Origin: Cystobacter ferrugineus
GTDB lineage: Bacteria > Myxococcota > Myxococcia > Myxococcales > Myxococcaceae
DNA: 64,000 bases
Direction of reading: 5' to 3'
Assembly: GCF_001887355.1 (NCBI RefSeq)
Contig: NZ_MPIN01000001.1
Span: 310,001 to 374,000, forward strand
Shown here: positions 18,148 to 26,164 of the stretch, in pieces
Numbering within the stretch: position 1 is the first letter of the stretch
How the letters are laid out: every line of letters begins with the position of its first letter
Translations under genes and position numbers: made by a program
The notes under the pieces: generated by a model
What the model saw: the letters and a program-made list of their open reading frames with translations, nothing else
Told to the model about the DNA's origin: nothing
Database searches by the model: none

Positions 18148-18843
18148 TCAGTCCTGACAATAGGGCACGAGTGGGGCATTCACTTTGAACAAGAACATGA
18201 GTTCGAACGCGAACTGCCAGATCTCCTCCGGAGTGGCCCCTGGGTTCTGCCCCTGGAACCGACGCCACGCCTCGTTCCACTGGCCGCCCTCGGGCCCTTC
18301 ACTGTGGAGCCATCGGTGGAATGTGATGGGAAGGCTGACGGTGAAGGCGTGAATGTCGATCCCCTTGCCCCTGAACCACTCGGCCAATTTTTGCTGCTGC
18401 GGGAAGATGTGGTGCTTTTCGAGGGGCTCGGCCGGAAGCATGCACGCGAGCGGGTGCTTTCGTTGCTTTTCGACTTGCTCGCGGGTCTTCCAGTTGTGCC
18501 AGGGTATTTCGAGGATGGGTTCTTGGTAGGAGGGCGCGGCCAGGGAGCGGCCCCACCAGCGGCTGGGATTTCCCACCAGCGGAGGGCGCATTGCCTGGGG
18601 CATGGGCCCGCGCGCCAGAACCACGGAAGAGACGGCGTCCTCCTCCACCAGGTCTCGGCAGCGCCAGAGGGCGCAGCGCTCGCCGTCGCACAGTGGCACC
18701 ACGCAGCTCGGATCCGCGCGGGCCTCTTCCCACGAGGACACCGCCGCGGGTGCTTCGTCGTCCTCGCGCAGAGTTGGCGTTGAGGTAGCACAAGCGGCCA
18801 GCAGCACGCCTGGTAGTGCGAGCCATCGTGTGGAGGTCAGCAG
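18148..18843 (-). CDS. sitA6: SitA6-family polymorphic toxin lipoprotein
   Basis: Lipoprotein toxin moved between kin by TraA/B outer-membrane exchange. The conserved family N-terminus is present (CVVPLCDGERCALWRCRDL). The C-terminal third carries a His-rich HNH/Endo VII-like nuclease signature (EKHHIFPQQQKLAEWFRGKG, then FHRWLHSEGPEGGQW). The lipobox is LLAAC. The first ordinary start, GTG 18805-18807, falls inside the hydrophobic core. The frame upstream encodes a perfect lipoprotein signal (TSTRWLALPGVLLAAC) and an AGGAG at 18848-18852, but no ATG, GTG or TTG; CTG at 18841-18843 or 18838-18840 is the best placed start. I chose CTG 18843. The next gene is its immunity protein. Confidence 0.85.
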   Translation of the reverse strand: MLTSTRWLALPGVLLAACATSTPTLREDDEAPAAVSSWEEARADPSCVVPLCDGERCALWRCRDLVEEDAVSSVVLARGPMPQAMRPPLVGNPSRWWGRSLAAPSYQEPILEIPWHNWKTREQVEKQRKHPLACMLPAEPLEKHHIFPQQQKLAEWFRGKGIDIHAFTVSLPITFHRWLHSEGPEGGQWNEAWRRFQGQNPGATPEEIWQFAFELMFLFKVNAPLVPYCQD

Positions 18844-18875
18844 GATGCTCCTGGTGAAATCGCTTCGCGCTTTGA

Positions 18876-19608
18876 TTATGAGCCCGAAGCCATGGGGCTT
18901 GCCATCGCGATCTCCCGGCCGAGCCGCAGCACTTCCTGGACGAACAGCTCGATGTCCTCCCGGCGGGTGCGGTGGTTGTTGAAGCAGACGCGCAGGCAGT
19001 AGCGCCCCCCGAGCGTCGTATAGGAGGGCACCGCCACGCCGGACTCATGCAGGCGGCAGAGCAGCTCGCGATTCCACGCATCGAGCCGGGCCTCGTCGGG
19101 CGCGCCCCGGCCGACGTACCGGAAGCACACGATGTCGAGGGACACCGGCGCGAGCCGCTGGAGCTCCGGCTCCGCGTCCACCCGGAGCCCGAGCGCGCGC
19201 GCCTGCTCCACGTTCTGCTCGATGAGGCGGCCATACTTCGCGGCCCCGTGCGCCTTGAGGCTCATCCACACCTTGAGCGCGCGGAAGCCCCGGGAGAGCT
19301 GCACGCCATACTCGCTGAACATGGACGGGCGCGCCGCGAGCCCGCGGGTCATCTGCGCGAGGTACTCCGTCTGGTAGGCGAAGGCCCGGCGGTGGGCGGC
19401 CTCGGAGCGGACGAGGACGCATCCGGCCTCGAAGGGAATGTGCATCCACTTGTGCAGGTCGAAGGCGAGCGAGTCCGCGCGCTCCATACCGCGCAGGACC
19501 GGGCGCAGCCTGGGAGAGAGCGCCGCGAGCGCGCCGAGCGCCCCATCCACGTGGAACCACAAGCCCTCGCGCCGTGCCACGTCGGCGAGCGCCTCCAGAT
19601 CATCCCCG
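18876..19608 (-). pseudogene. 5'-truncated PLP-dependent decarboxylase (group II)
   Basis: C-terminal half (~240 of a usual ~480 residues) of an aromatic-amino-acid/glutamate-type decarboxylase. The PLP lysine is in LAFDLHKWMHIPFEAGCVLV, preceded by GLWFHVDGALGALAAL, and the C-terminal domain is complete (YTTLGGRYCLRVCFNNHRTR). Upstream of DDLEALADVARREG the homology stops: the PLP-binding N-terminal half is gone and the minus-strand frame runs into the reverse strand of a LysR fragment and then of a PEP-mutase gene. The intact remainder would not bind PLP properly. It is therefore a deletion remnant. Confidence 0.8.
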
Positions 19609-19781
19609 GGCTCGTCCGGCTCGTGCATGTCTCGAAGAGCGTGGTGCGCGACCTGTGGCTCGTCCTCCACCGCGACCTGCGCCACACGGCCCGGGTGCGC
19701 GCGCTGGCCGACTTCCTCGTGGAGATGCTCCACCGGGAGCGGGTGACGTTGCGCGGGGAGCCGGAGCGCCCGCGGGGATGA
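19605..19781 (+). pseudogene. 3' remnant of a LysR-family regulator
   Basis: About 58 codons ending in TGA 19779-19781. PGLVRLVHVSKSVVRDLWLV and then LHRDLRHTARVRALADFL match the last strand-helix segment of LysR effector domains. The helix-turn-helix and most of the effector domain are missing. It begins where the divergent decarboxylase also breaks off, so one deletion appears to have removed the 5' parts of both genes and their shared promoter region. Confidence 0.6.
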
Positions 19782-19910
19782 ACGACACGGCCCCTGGCGG
19801 GTTCCGCCGCGCTCTCGACGGTGCTGCCGGGCCTCAAGTCCGAAAACCGCCAGCACCGCGCCACAGTCCGTGCGATAGAAGCGGTCATTCCAACACCTGG
19901 GGAGGAAACA

Positions 19911-20708
19911 ATGACCAAGACCGCCGACTTCCGCCGCCTGCATCAGTCCGGCATCCTGCTCCTGGCCAACGCCTGGGACGCCGGGAGCGCGCGCCTCGTC
20001 GAGAGCCTGGGCGGCAAGGCCGTCGCCACCACCAGCGCCGGGGTCGCCTGGGCCTGGGGCTACAAGGACGGCCACTCCCTGCCGCTCGAGCGCCTGCTGC
20101 AGACCGCCAGCGCCATCACCCGCGCCATCGATGTGCCCCTGACCCTCGACATGGAGCGCGGCTTCGGCAACACGCCGGAGGAAGTGGCCGTTGCCGTGAT
20201 CTCCGTCGCGCGTCTGGGCGTCGCGGGCATCAACATCGAGGATGCCGACCTGCCGCCCGAAAACCTCGTCGCCCGCATCACAGCGATCCGCGCCGCCCTG
20301 AAGCGCGAAGGCCTCGACATCTTCATCAATGCCCGCACCGACGTCTATCTGCGCGGGCTTGCCCCCGAGGGCCAGCGCGCCGCCGAATGCATCCGCCGCG
20401 CCGGGCTCTATCAGGAGGCGGGCGCCGACGGCATCTTCCCCGCGGGCATGACCGACCTGGGGGATATCGCCGCCATGGTGAAGGGCACCCGCCTGCCGGT
20501 GAACCTCATGGCCCGCCCCACCCTCGCCCCCGCCGCCGAGTTGGAGAAGCTGGGAGTGCGGCGCATCACGGCGGGCAGCGCGATCTCCGAGGCCATGTAC
20601 GCCCATGCGGCGCGGCTGGCGGGCGGTTTCCTGAAGGATGGGCTGTCGGCCCCGGTCACGGCCGAGTCGATGCCCTATCCGCGGGTGAACGGGCTGATGA
20701 AGGCCTGA
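19911..20708 (+). CDS. Isocitrate lyase / PEP mutase family enzyme
   Basis: 265 residues. ATG 19911 follows GGGGAGG by 6 bases; the frame upstream is not homologous. It has the family landmarks: LLANAWDAGSARLVESLGG, TTSAGVAWAWGYKDG, LDMERGFGN and INIEDADLP with acidic metal ligands, and FINARTDVYL. Members cleave or form C-C or C-P bonds of 2-oxo acids (2-methylisocitrate lyase, PEP mutase, oxaloacetate decarboxylase, carboxyvinyl-carboxyphosphonate mutase). The exact reaction cannot be read. No phosphonate or methylcitrate gene is adjacent. Confidence 0.85.
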   Translation: MTKTADFRRLHQSGILLLANAWDAGSARLVESLGGKAVATTSAGVAWAWGYKDGHSLPLERLLQTASAITRAIDVPLTLDMERGFGNTPEEVAVAVISVARLGVAGINIEDADLPPENLVARITAIRAALKREGLDIFINARTDVYLRGLAPEGQRAAECIRRAGLYQEAGADGIFPAGMTDLGDIAAMVKGTRLPVNLMARPTLAPAAELEKLGVRRITAGSAISEAMYAHAARLAGGFLKDGLSAPVTAESMPYPRVNGLMKA

Positions 20709-20877
20709 GCGCAAGCACGGGTCGCGGGCTCGGCTGGCTGTGGGACGAGCGCGTGCGAGCGCCAGGTGGCTCGCCTCCCCAACGTCGACCCGCCAGCCGG
20801 TGCGGACGAAAGTCCGTCGTGGCGGCGTCGGAGCCGAAATTCTCCGCGCTGCTCAAACGTCTCTCCGCGTGCTCTCC

Positions 20878-22449
20878 ATGGAAGATTCGTCCTCCAATCA
20901 CCAGCCTCTCCCTTGTGCGGGCAGTGGGAACGACCAGCCCTCTCGCGAAGCCACGCATCCCCGCTCGCAGGAGGCCCTGGCGGACTTCGTCGACTCGGCG
21001 GCCCTGGGCCTGCATTGGGTCGCGCCCAATGGAACCATCCTGTGGGCGAACAAGGCGGACTACGAGCCGCTCGGCTACACGGCCGACGAGTACATCGGCC
21101 ACAACATCACCGCCTTCCACGCGGACGCCGCGGCCATCTCGGACATCCTCCAGCGGCTCACGCGGGGGGAGCGGCTCCTGGAGTACCCGGCGCGGCTGCG
21201 GTGCAAGGACGGCTCGGTGCGCGAGGTCTCCATCTCCTCGAGCGTCCGCTTCGACGAGACGGGGAAGTTCCTCCACACCCGGTGCTTCACGCGGGACGTG
21301 ACCGAGTACGCCCGGGTCGCACGCGCGCTGCGCGAGAGCGAGGAGCGCTTCCGGATGCTGCTGGCGGGGGTTAAGGACTTCGCCATCTTCATGCTGGATG
21401 CGGGTGGCCGCGTGGAGACGTGGAACCAGGGCGCCGAGCGGCTCTACGGCCATTCGATGGAGGAGCTCGTCGGGCAGCACGTCTCGACGCTCTACACGCC
21501 CGAGGACCTTCGGGTGGGCCGCGTGGACGAAGAGCTCGCGGCGGCCAGCCATCACGGCCGGTACGAGTCCGAGTGCGAGCGCGTGCGCAAGGATGGGAGC
21601 CGCTTCTGGGCGCATGTCGTCACCACGGCGCTCCGGGACGAGGAGGGACGGCTGCGGGGCTTCGCCAAGGTGACGCGGGACGTGACGGAAAAACGGAAGG
21701 CGGAGGAGGAGAAGGAGCGGCTGCTGCGCGAGCTCAAGGCGGCCGTCGCGGCCCGCGACGAGTTCCTGTCCATGGCCTCGCACGAGCTCAAGACCCCGCT
21801 CACCTCGGTGAAGCTGAACCTGCGCGCCCTGGAGCACCGCGCGGAAAAGACGGTCGAGCAGACGGAGGGCGCGGGGAGCCGCAGGCTCGTGCGCATCCAC
21901 GGGCAGATCGACCGGCTGGCGAAGCTCGTCAACAGCCTGCTGGATGTGTCCCGAATCACCGCCAACCGGCTCGACTTCCATCTGGAGGAAGTGGACCTCG
22001 GAGAAGTGCTCCAGGATGTGCTGGGGCAGTTCAAGGAGGAGCTGGACCGGGCGGGATGCGCGCTGCACCTGAGAACCGACGTGGGCGTCGTCGGCCGGTG
22101 GGACCGGCTCCGGGTGGATCAGATCATCAGCAACCTGCTCTCCAATGCCATCAAGTACGGGCCGGGCAAGCCCGTCGAGGTGGATCTGCAGCGGTTGGGC
22201 AAGAGCGCGCGCCTCGTCGTCCGGGACCATGGCATCGGCATCTCGGAGCGGGACCAGGAGCGCATCTTCGATCGATTCGAGCGGGCGGTGTCGAGCCAGC
22301 ACTATGGAGGCTTTGGCCTCGGGCTGTGGATCAGTCGGCAGATCGCCGAGGGACTGGGAGGCCGCATCACCGTTCACAGCCAACCGGGGCTGGGCTCGAC
22401 CTTCGTCGTCGAGCTCCCCCTGAGTGGGCTACCGGGCGGAGAAGAGTAA
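20878..22449 (+). CDS. PAS-PAS sensor histidine kinase
   Basis: 523 residues from ATG 20878 (MEDSSSNHQPL); upstream codons lack homology. Two PAS domains (~30-150, starting at FVDSAALGLHWVAPNGTILW, and ~155-280 with FAIFMLDAGGRVETWNQGAE) are joined by a coiled coil to a HisKA helix with the phospho-acceptor in FLSMASHELKTPLTSVKLNL. The HATPase has IISNLLSNAIKYGPG and GFGLGLWISRQIAE. No membrane segment is present, so it is cytosolic. There is no adjacent response regulator. The first PAS domain resembles those of phytochrome- or redox-linked kinases, but the ligand is unknown. Confidence 0.9.
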   Translation: MEDSSSNHQPLPCAGSGNDQPSREATHPRSQEALADFVDSAALGLHWVAPNGTILWANKADYEPLGYTADEYIGHNITAFHADAAAISDILQRLTRGERLLEYPARLRCKDGSVREVSISSSVRFDETGKFLHTRCFTRDVTEYARVARALRESEERFRMLLAGVKDFAIFMLDAGGRVETWNQGAERLYGHSMEELVGQHVSTLYTPEDLRVGRVDEELAAASHHGRYESECERVRKDGSRFWAHVVTTALRDEEGRLRGFAKVTRDVTEKRKAEEEKERLLRELKAAVAARDEFLSMASHELKTPLTSVKLNLRALEHRAEKTVEQTEGAGSRRLVRIHGQIDRLAKLVNSLLDVSRITANRLDFHLEEVDLGEVLQDVLGQFKEELDRAGCALHLRTDVGVVGRWDRLRVDQIISNLLSNAIKYGPGKPVEVDLQRLGKSARLVVRDHGIGISERDQERIFDRFERAVSSQHYGGFGLGLWISRQIAEGLGGRITVHSQPGLGSTFVVELPLSGLPGGEE

Positions 22450-22501
22450 GGCCCGGAAGGCCCCTACGTCAGCCCGCCCCCGGCTTGACGCGAGTGGCGG
22501 C

Positions 22502-22530
22502 TTCTGCCAGTTCTATGGCAGAAACTGCCA
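22502..22530. promoter_or_regulatory. Nested palindromes upstream of the second P450
   Basis: TTCTGCCA (22502-22509), 6 bases, TGGCAGAA (22516-22523) form a perfect inverted repeat. The second arm also pairs with the next half-site: TGGCAGAAACTGCCA at 22516-22530. Three TGGCAG half-sites therefore overlap 23 bases before the P450 start, next to its ribosome-binding site. A dimeric repressor site is the simplest reading. Confidence 0.5.
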
Positions 22531-22552
22531 AGGTGGAGGACAGGTGGATTCC

Positions 22553-23752
22553 ATGAAGAACGACGGCGTTGCCCCGAACTGTCCCGTTCACGGAGTGACC
22601 GACGAGCGGAAGTCCGCGCGACTCGCGGCGGAGCGGGTTTCGCCGGTGCCTGGCGCGCGAGTGGCCAGCAGCTTCGCCTTCGCGCGCGAGGTCTTGCGCA
22701 GCGGTGCCATGAGGCAGGCGGGCGCCGACGCTGATGCGGGCAAGAAGGACGATCCGAGCCAGCGCTCGGTCTTCTTTCTCGACGGCGAGCCGCACCGTCG
22801 CAGGCGCGCCGCCATCGCCCGTTTCTTCACCCCCAAGGCCATCTCCACCCGCTACCGCGAGGTGATGGAGCGCACGACCGACGAGCTGCTGGCCTCCATG
22901 CGGGCCCAGGGCGGTGCCATGCTCGACAGGAGCAGCTTCCAGCTCGCGGTGGCGGTCGCGGCCGAGATCGTGGGTCTCACCCAGAGTGACCAGATCGGCA
23001 TGGCCGCGCGGATCCGCGCCACGCTTCCGTCGGGCGGCCTCCGCAAGTGGGGGCCGGTCGGCCGTCTCGTCGCGGCGGCCGCTCAACGCTACCACGGGCT
23101 TTCCTTCTTCTTGCGCGACGTGCGCCCGGCGATCGCCGCGCGGCGCGAGAAGCGCCGGGACGATGTGATCTCGCATCTGCTCGACGAGGGCTACTCGGAT
23201 CAGGCGATCCTGATCGAGTGCATGACCTACGCCGTCGCTGGCATGGTCACCACGCGCGAGTTCATCGTGATGGCCGCGTGGCATCTGTTCGAGCGCGACG
23301 CGCTGCGCGAGCGCTTCTTGAACGGCGGTGAAGACGAGCAGTTCGCGATCCTCGAGGAGATCCTGCGCCTGGAGCCGGTGGCGGCGATGCTGCACCGGCG
23401 CGCCGCCGAGGAGACGCAGCTGGCCGCGGCGGGGCCCATCGCCGCCGGGTCGCTCGTCGCCATTGACATCCGGGCGGCGAACACCGACGAGGCCGTGACG
23501 GGCCCCTGCCCGCACATGATCGATCCCGAGCGCGCCAGGCGGATGAAGGTGCTCGGTTCCTATATGAGCTTCGGTGACGGCAATCATCGCTGCCCGGGCG
23601 CGCAGGTGGCGATGCACGAAACGCGCGTGTTCCTCGATCGGCTGCTGCGAGTGCCGGGCATCCGGCTGGAGCGAGCGCCCGAGATGCGCTGGTTCGATGA
23701 GCTGATGAGCTATGAGTTGCGCGACGCCAGGGTTGTCTGTGACAGGAGTTGA
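22553..23752 (+). CDS. Cytochrome P450
   Basis: 399 residues from ATG 22553 (MKNDGVAPNCPVHGVTDE); GGTGGAGGA lies upstream. It is complete: heme loop FGDGNHRCPGAQVAMHE with Cys ligand, ExxR helix EEILRLEPV, I-helix YAVAGMVTTREFIVM with the Thr pair, and FFLDGEPHRRRRAAI. It is an uncommon bacterial P450 with an extended, Arg-rich C-helix. A nested palindrome precedes it and no ferredoxin or reductase is adjacent. The substrate is unknown. It shows no similarity in detail to the broken P450 at 3.3-4.5 kb beyond family motifs. Confidence 0.9.
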   Translation: MKNDGVAPNCPVHGVTDERKSARLAAERVSPVPGARVASSFAFAREVLRSGAMRQAGADADAGKKDDPSQRSVFFLDGEPHRRRRAAIARFFTPKAISTRYREVMERTTDELLASMRAQGGAMLDRSSFQLAVAVAAEIVGLTQSDQIGMAARIRATLPSGGLRKWGPVGRLVAAAAQRYHGLSFFLRDVRPAIAARREKRRDDVISHLLDEGYSDQAILIECMTYAVAGMVTTREFIVMAAWHLFERDALRERFLNGGEDEQFAILEEILRLEPVAAMLHRRAAEETQLAAAGPIAAGSLVAIDIRAANTDEAVTGPCPHMIDPERARRMKVLGSYMSFGDGNHRCPGAQVAMHETRVFLDRLLRVPGIRLERAPEMRWFDELMSYELRDARVVCDRS

Positions 23753-23791
23753 ACCGCGGGCATCTGCCCGTGCGGTCGACGGCGAACATCA

Positions 23792-23859
23792 GCAATCATT
23801 TCGTGGGCAGGGGGTGGAAGGCCACACCGTCGAGCCCCAGGCGCAGACAGGTGTCTACG
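23792..23859. repeat. 68-bp direct repeat, copy 2 (orphan sitI6 3' end)
   Basis: Same orientation as 17412-17479; it encodes, on the minus strand, the SitI tail ending FHPLPTK plus stop. No sitI body is attached: to the right it meets the 3' end of the AAA+ gene within 5 bases. It is either the scar of a former sitAI cassette or an integration footprint. Confidence 0.8.
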
Positions 23860-26164
23860 CGACGGGTGGGTCGAGGAGCGTGGCGAGGGCGCGGTACTCG
23901 GGCCGCAATCCGCGCTCGGCCGCGCTTCCGGCCACGACCACGGGCAGCAACACGCCCTCCAGCTCCGGATGAGCCGCGAGCCGCACGGCGATGGGCGCCA
24001 TCACCTTCGCCTCGATGAGCCGCTTCAAGGGCCGGGCCCCCAACTGGGGCTCATACCCGTGCCTGGCCAGCCACGCCCGCGCGTCTGGCTCCACCACCAG
24101 CTTCAGCCCGCGCCGCAAGAGCCCCGCCCGCGACGCCGCCTTCTCCAGCTCCAGGTCCACGATGCGCAGCACGTCCGCCTCCGTCAGGCGGCGGAACGGG
24201 ATGATGTGATCGATGCGGTTGAACAGCTCCGGCCGGAAGGCCTGGCGGATGGCCCGCGTGAAGTCCTCCGCGCCCCGCTCTGCTCCGAACCCCGCCGGCT
24301 CCGAGTGCGCCACGCCGAGATTGCTCGTCATGCACACCACCGTCATCCGGAAGTCCACCAGGCGCCCCAGCCCATCCGTCAATCTCCCCTCCCCCAGGAT
24401 GCCCAGGAGCAGATCGAAGACCTCCGGATGTGCCTTCTCCAGCTCGTCGAAGAGCACGAGCGACAGGGGCTGCTGCCGCACCCGCTCGGCGAGGCTGGTG
24501 ATGCCCGGGCCCACCTCCATCAACCGCTGGGCCGAGCCGGGCAGCATGTACTCGGACATGTCCAGGCGGATCATCCGCTGCTCGTCGCCGAAGAGCGTGC
24601 GCGCCAGTTGCTTGGACAGTTCCGTCTTCCCCACCCCCGTGGGCCCGGCGAACAGCAGCGTGCCCACCGGTTTGTCCGGATCATTCAGCCCGGCCTTGAA
24701 CCGCGCGAGCACTCCGGCGGCCAGCTCACACGCCCGCTCCTGACCGATGACGCCCTTCTGGAGCTGCGCCGCGAGCACGTGGCGCTCGGCGGGGATCTCG
24801 TCGCTGATGAGCTGGAGCGGCAGGCCCGAATAACGCGCATAGGCCTCGGAGGCATCGCGCGGGTAGAGCGTCCGGGACTGGCCGCGCTCGCCCTGCTGCT
24901 CCAGCCAGTCGAGGAAGCGGAACGCCTTGCCCGGAAACAGGCTGTCGCGCTGGAACGTGTCCAGGTGGGCCACGAGCTGCCGCAGCCCCACGGGATGGAT
25001 GCCCACCCGGCTGCGCCGCACGGATTGGTAGCGCTGCATGAGTTCGGGCATGCGCGATGCCGGGGGCGACTCGATGCGCAGGACACGGAAGGGCCGGAGC
25101 GCCTCCGGGAAGCGCCGCTGGCAGCGCTCGAGCTCGGCCTCGGTGCACTCGGCGATGAGGGAGATCTCCCCGCTCATCGCGGCCGGCAGGAGCAAGTCTC
25201 CAATGGACGAGCCATCCGGCTGGGGCGCGAGCAGGGACGTGAGCCGATCCACGAAGAGGTAGTCCTCCTCGTGCGACAGCTCGTCGATGAGCTTCAGGCA
25301 GCGCTCCTGCCACATGCCCAGGTACACCATGCCCGCGACGATCCGCTCGGCGCTGGTGCGCCAGATGTCGGGCAGATGCACCGTCTTGTCCTCTCGCCGC
25401 CGCTCGGCGATCCGCCGCGCCAGCATCGATACGTGGCTCGTCTTGCCCGTGCCCGTACCGCCGACGAGCAACAACGACGGAGGGGGCCGGCGCTGGGCGA
25501 GCTCCAGCCATTCGCGCATCGCCTCGGCGTCGTACACCAGGGCCGGTTGCCGGCTGCCCAGGGCGCGCGACGTCAATTCCTCACCTACCTGATCGAGCAC
25601 CTCGGGGGGAGGCTCCCGCCGCGCGCCGCCGCGGACCTCGCGCCGCGAGCCGAGCGGATCCCACGCCCGGACATACTCCTCGCCCTCGTGGCGGAAGTCA
25701 TAGAGGCCCTTGGGCTTCTCCCCGAGCAGCGCGGTGCTCAGCGCGATCTGCAACACATCCCGCGCGATGGAGAGCTCCTCCACCACGAAGGACCAGTCGA
25801 AGCGCGGCACCCGCACGCGCCAGGCGCCGCCCTCCATCCGCCCATAGACGTAGGTGAGCCGCAGGGGAATGAGCGCCTGGGAGATGACCGGCCGCTTCTT
25901 GTGCACCGTCTGGGGGTGGATCTCCACGGTGATCGTCCGGGCCTCCAGGTCTTCCTCCCAGAGGAAGCGCTCGAGTGCGGCGTCGTCCTCGCGCAGCAAC
26001 TGCCGCACCCGGGTCTCCAGCAGCGAGAGGACCTCGGCCTCACTCGCGCCGTAGGCGGAGGGAGGCGGCTTGTCGAAGAAACTGTCCCAGACGGGCAGGA
26101 GCTGCCCCGTGAGCCGGCCATCGTGGTGGGTGGTGAAGTAGACGCGCAGGCTCTTGTCACTCAT
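23855..26164 (-). CDS. Clp/Hsp100-like two-domain AAA+ protein, third gene of trio
   Basis: 769 residues. An unrecognised N-terminal domain (~1-190) precedes two AAA+ modules. Module 1 has P-loop GGTGTGKTS (~234), an altered Walker B YLFVDRL without the usual Glu, and AGMVYLGMWQERC in place of the ClpB pore loop. Module 2 has GPTGVGKTE (~505), Walker B LVLFDELEKAHPEVFD, FRPELFNRID with the arginine finger, and the D2-small domain (GYEPQLGARPLKRLIEAKV). The D2 pore loop GYVGYEEGG of ClpA/B is absent (RLMEVGPGITSLAERV instead). No middle coiled-coil domain and no Clp_N domain are present. It overlaps the preceding gene by 8 bases, implying translational coupling. Unlike its partners it lacks the C-terminal release-factor-like domain. 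Confidence 0.85.
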   Translation of the reverse strand: MSDKSLRVYFTTHHDGRLTGQLLPVWDSFFDKPPPSAYGASEAEVLSLLETRVRQLLREDDAALERFLWEEDLEARTITVEIHPQTVHKKRPVISQALIPLRLTYVYGRMEGGAWRVRVPRFDWSFVVEELSIARDVLQIALSTALLGEKPKGLYDFRHEGEEYVRAWDPLGSRREVRGGARREPPPEVLDQVGEELTSRALGSRQPALVYDAEAMREWLELAQRRPPPSLLLVGGTGTGKTSHVSMLARRIAERRREDKTVHLPDIWRTSAERIVAGMVYLGMWQERCLKLIDELSHEEDYLFVDRLTSLLAPQPDGSSIGDLLLPAAMSGEISLIAECTEAELERCQRRFPEALRPFRVLRIESPPASRMPELMQRYQSVRRSRVGIHPVGLRQLVAHLDTFQRDSLFPGKAFRFLDWLEQQGERGQSRTLYPRDASEAYARYSGLPLQLISDEIPAERHVLAAQLQKGVIGQERACELAAGVLARFKAGLNDPDKPVGTLLFAGPTGVGKTELSKQLARTLFGDEQRMIRLDMSEYMLPGSAQRLMEVGPGITSLAERVRQQPLSLVLFDELEKAHPEVFDLLLGILGEGRLTDGLGRLVDFRMTVVCMTSNLGVAHSEPAGFGAERGAEDFTRAIRQAFRPELFNRIDHIIPFRRLTEADVLRIVDLELEKAASRAGLLRRGLKLVVEPDARAWLARHGYEPQLGARPLKRLIEAKVMAPIAVRLAAHPELEGVLLPVVVAGSAAERGLRPEYRALATLLDPPVA

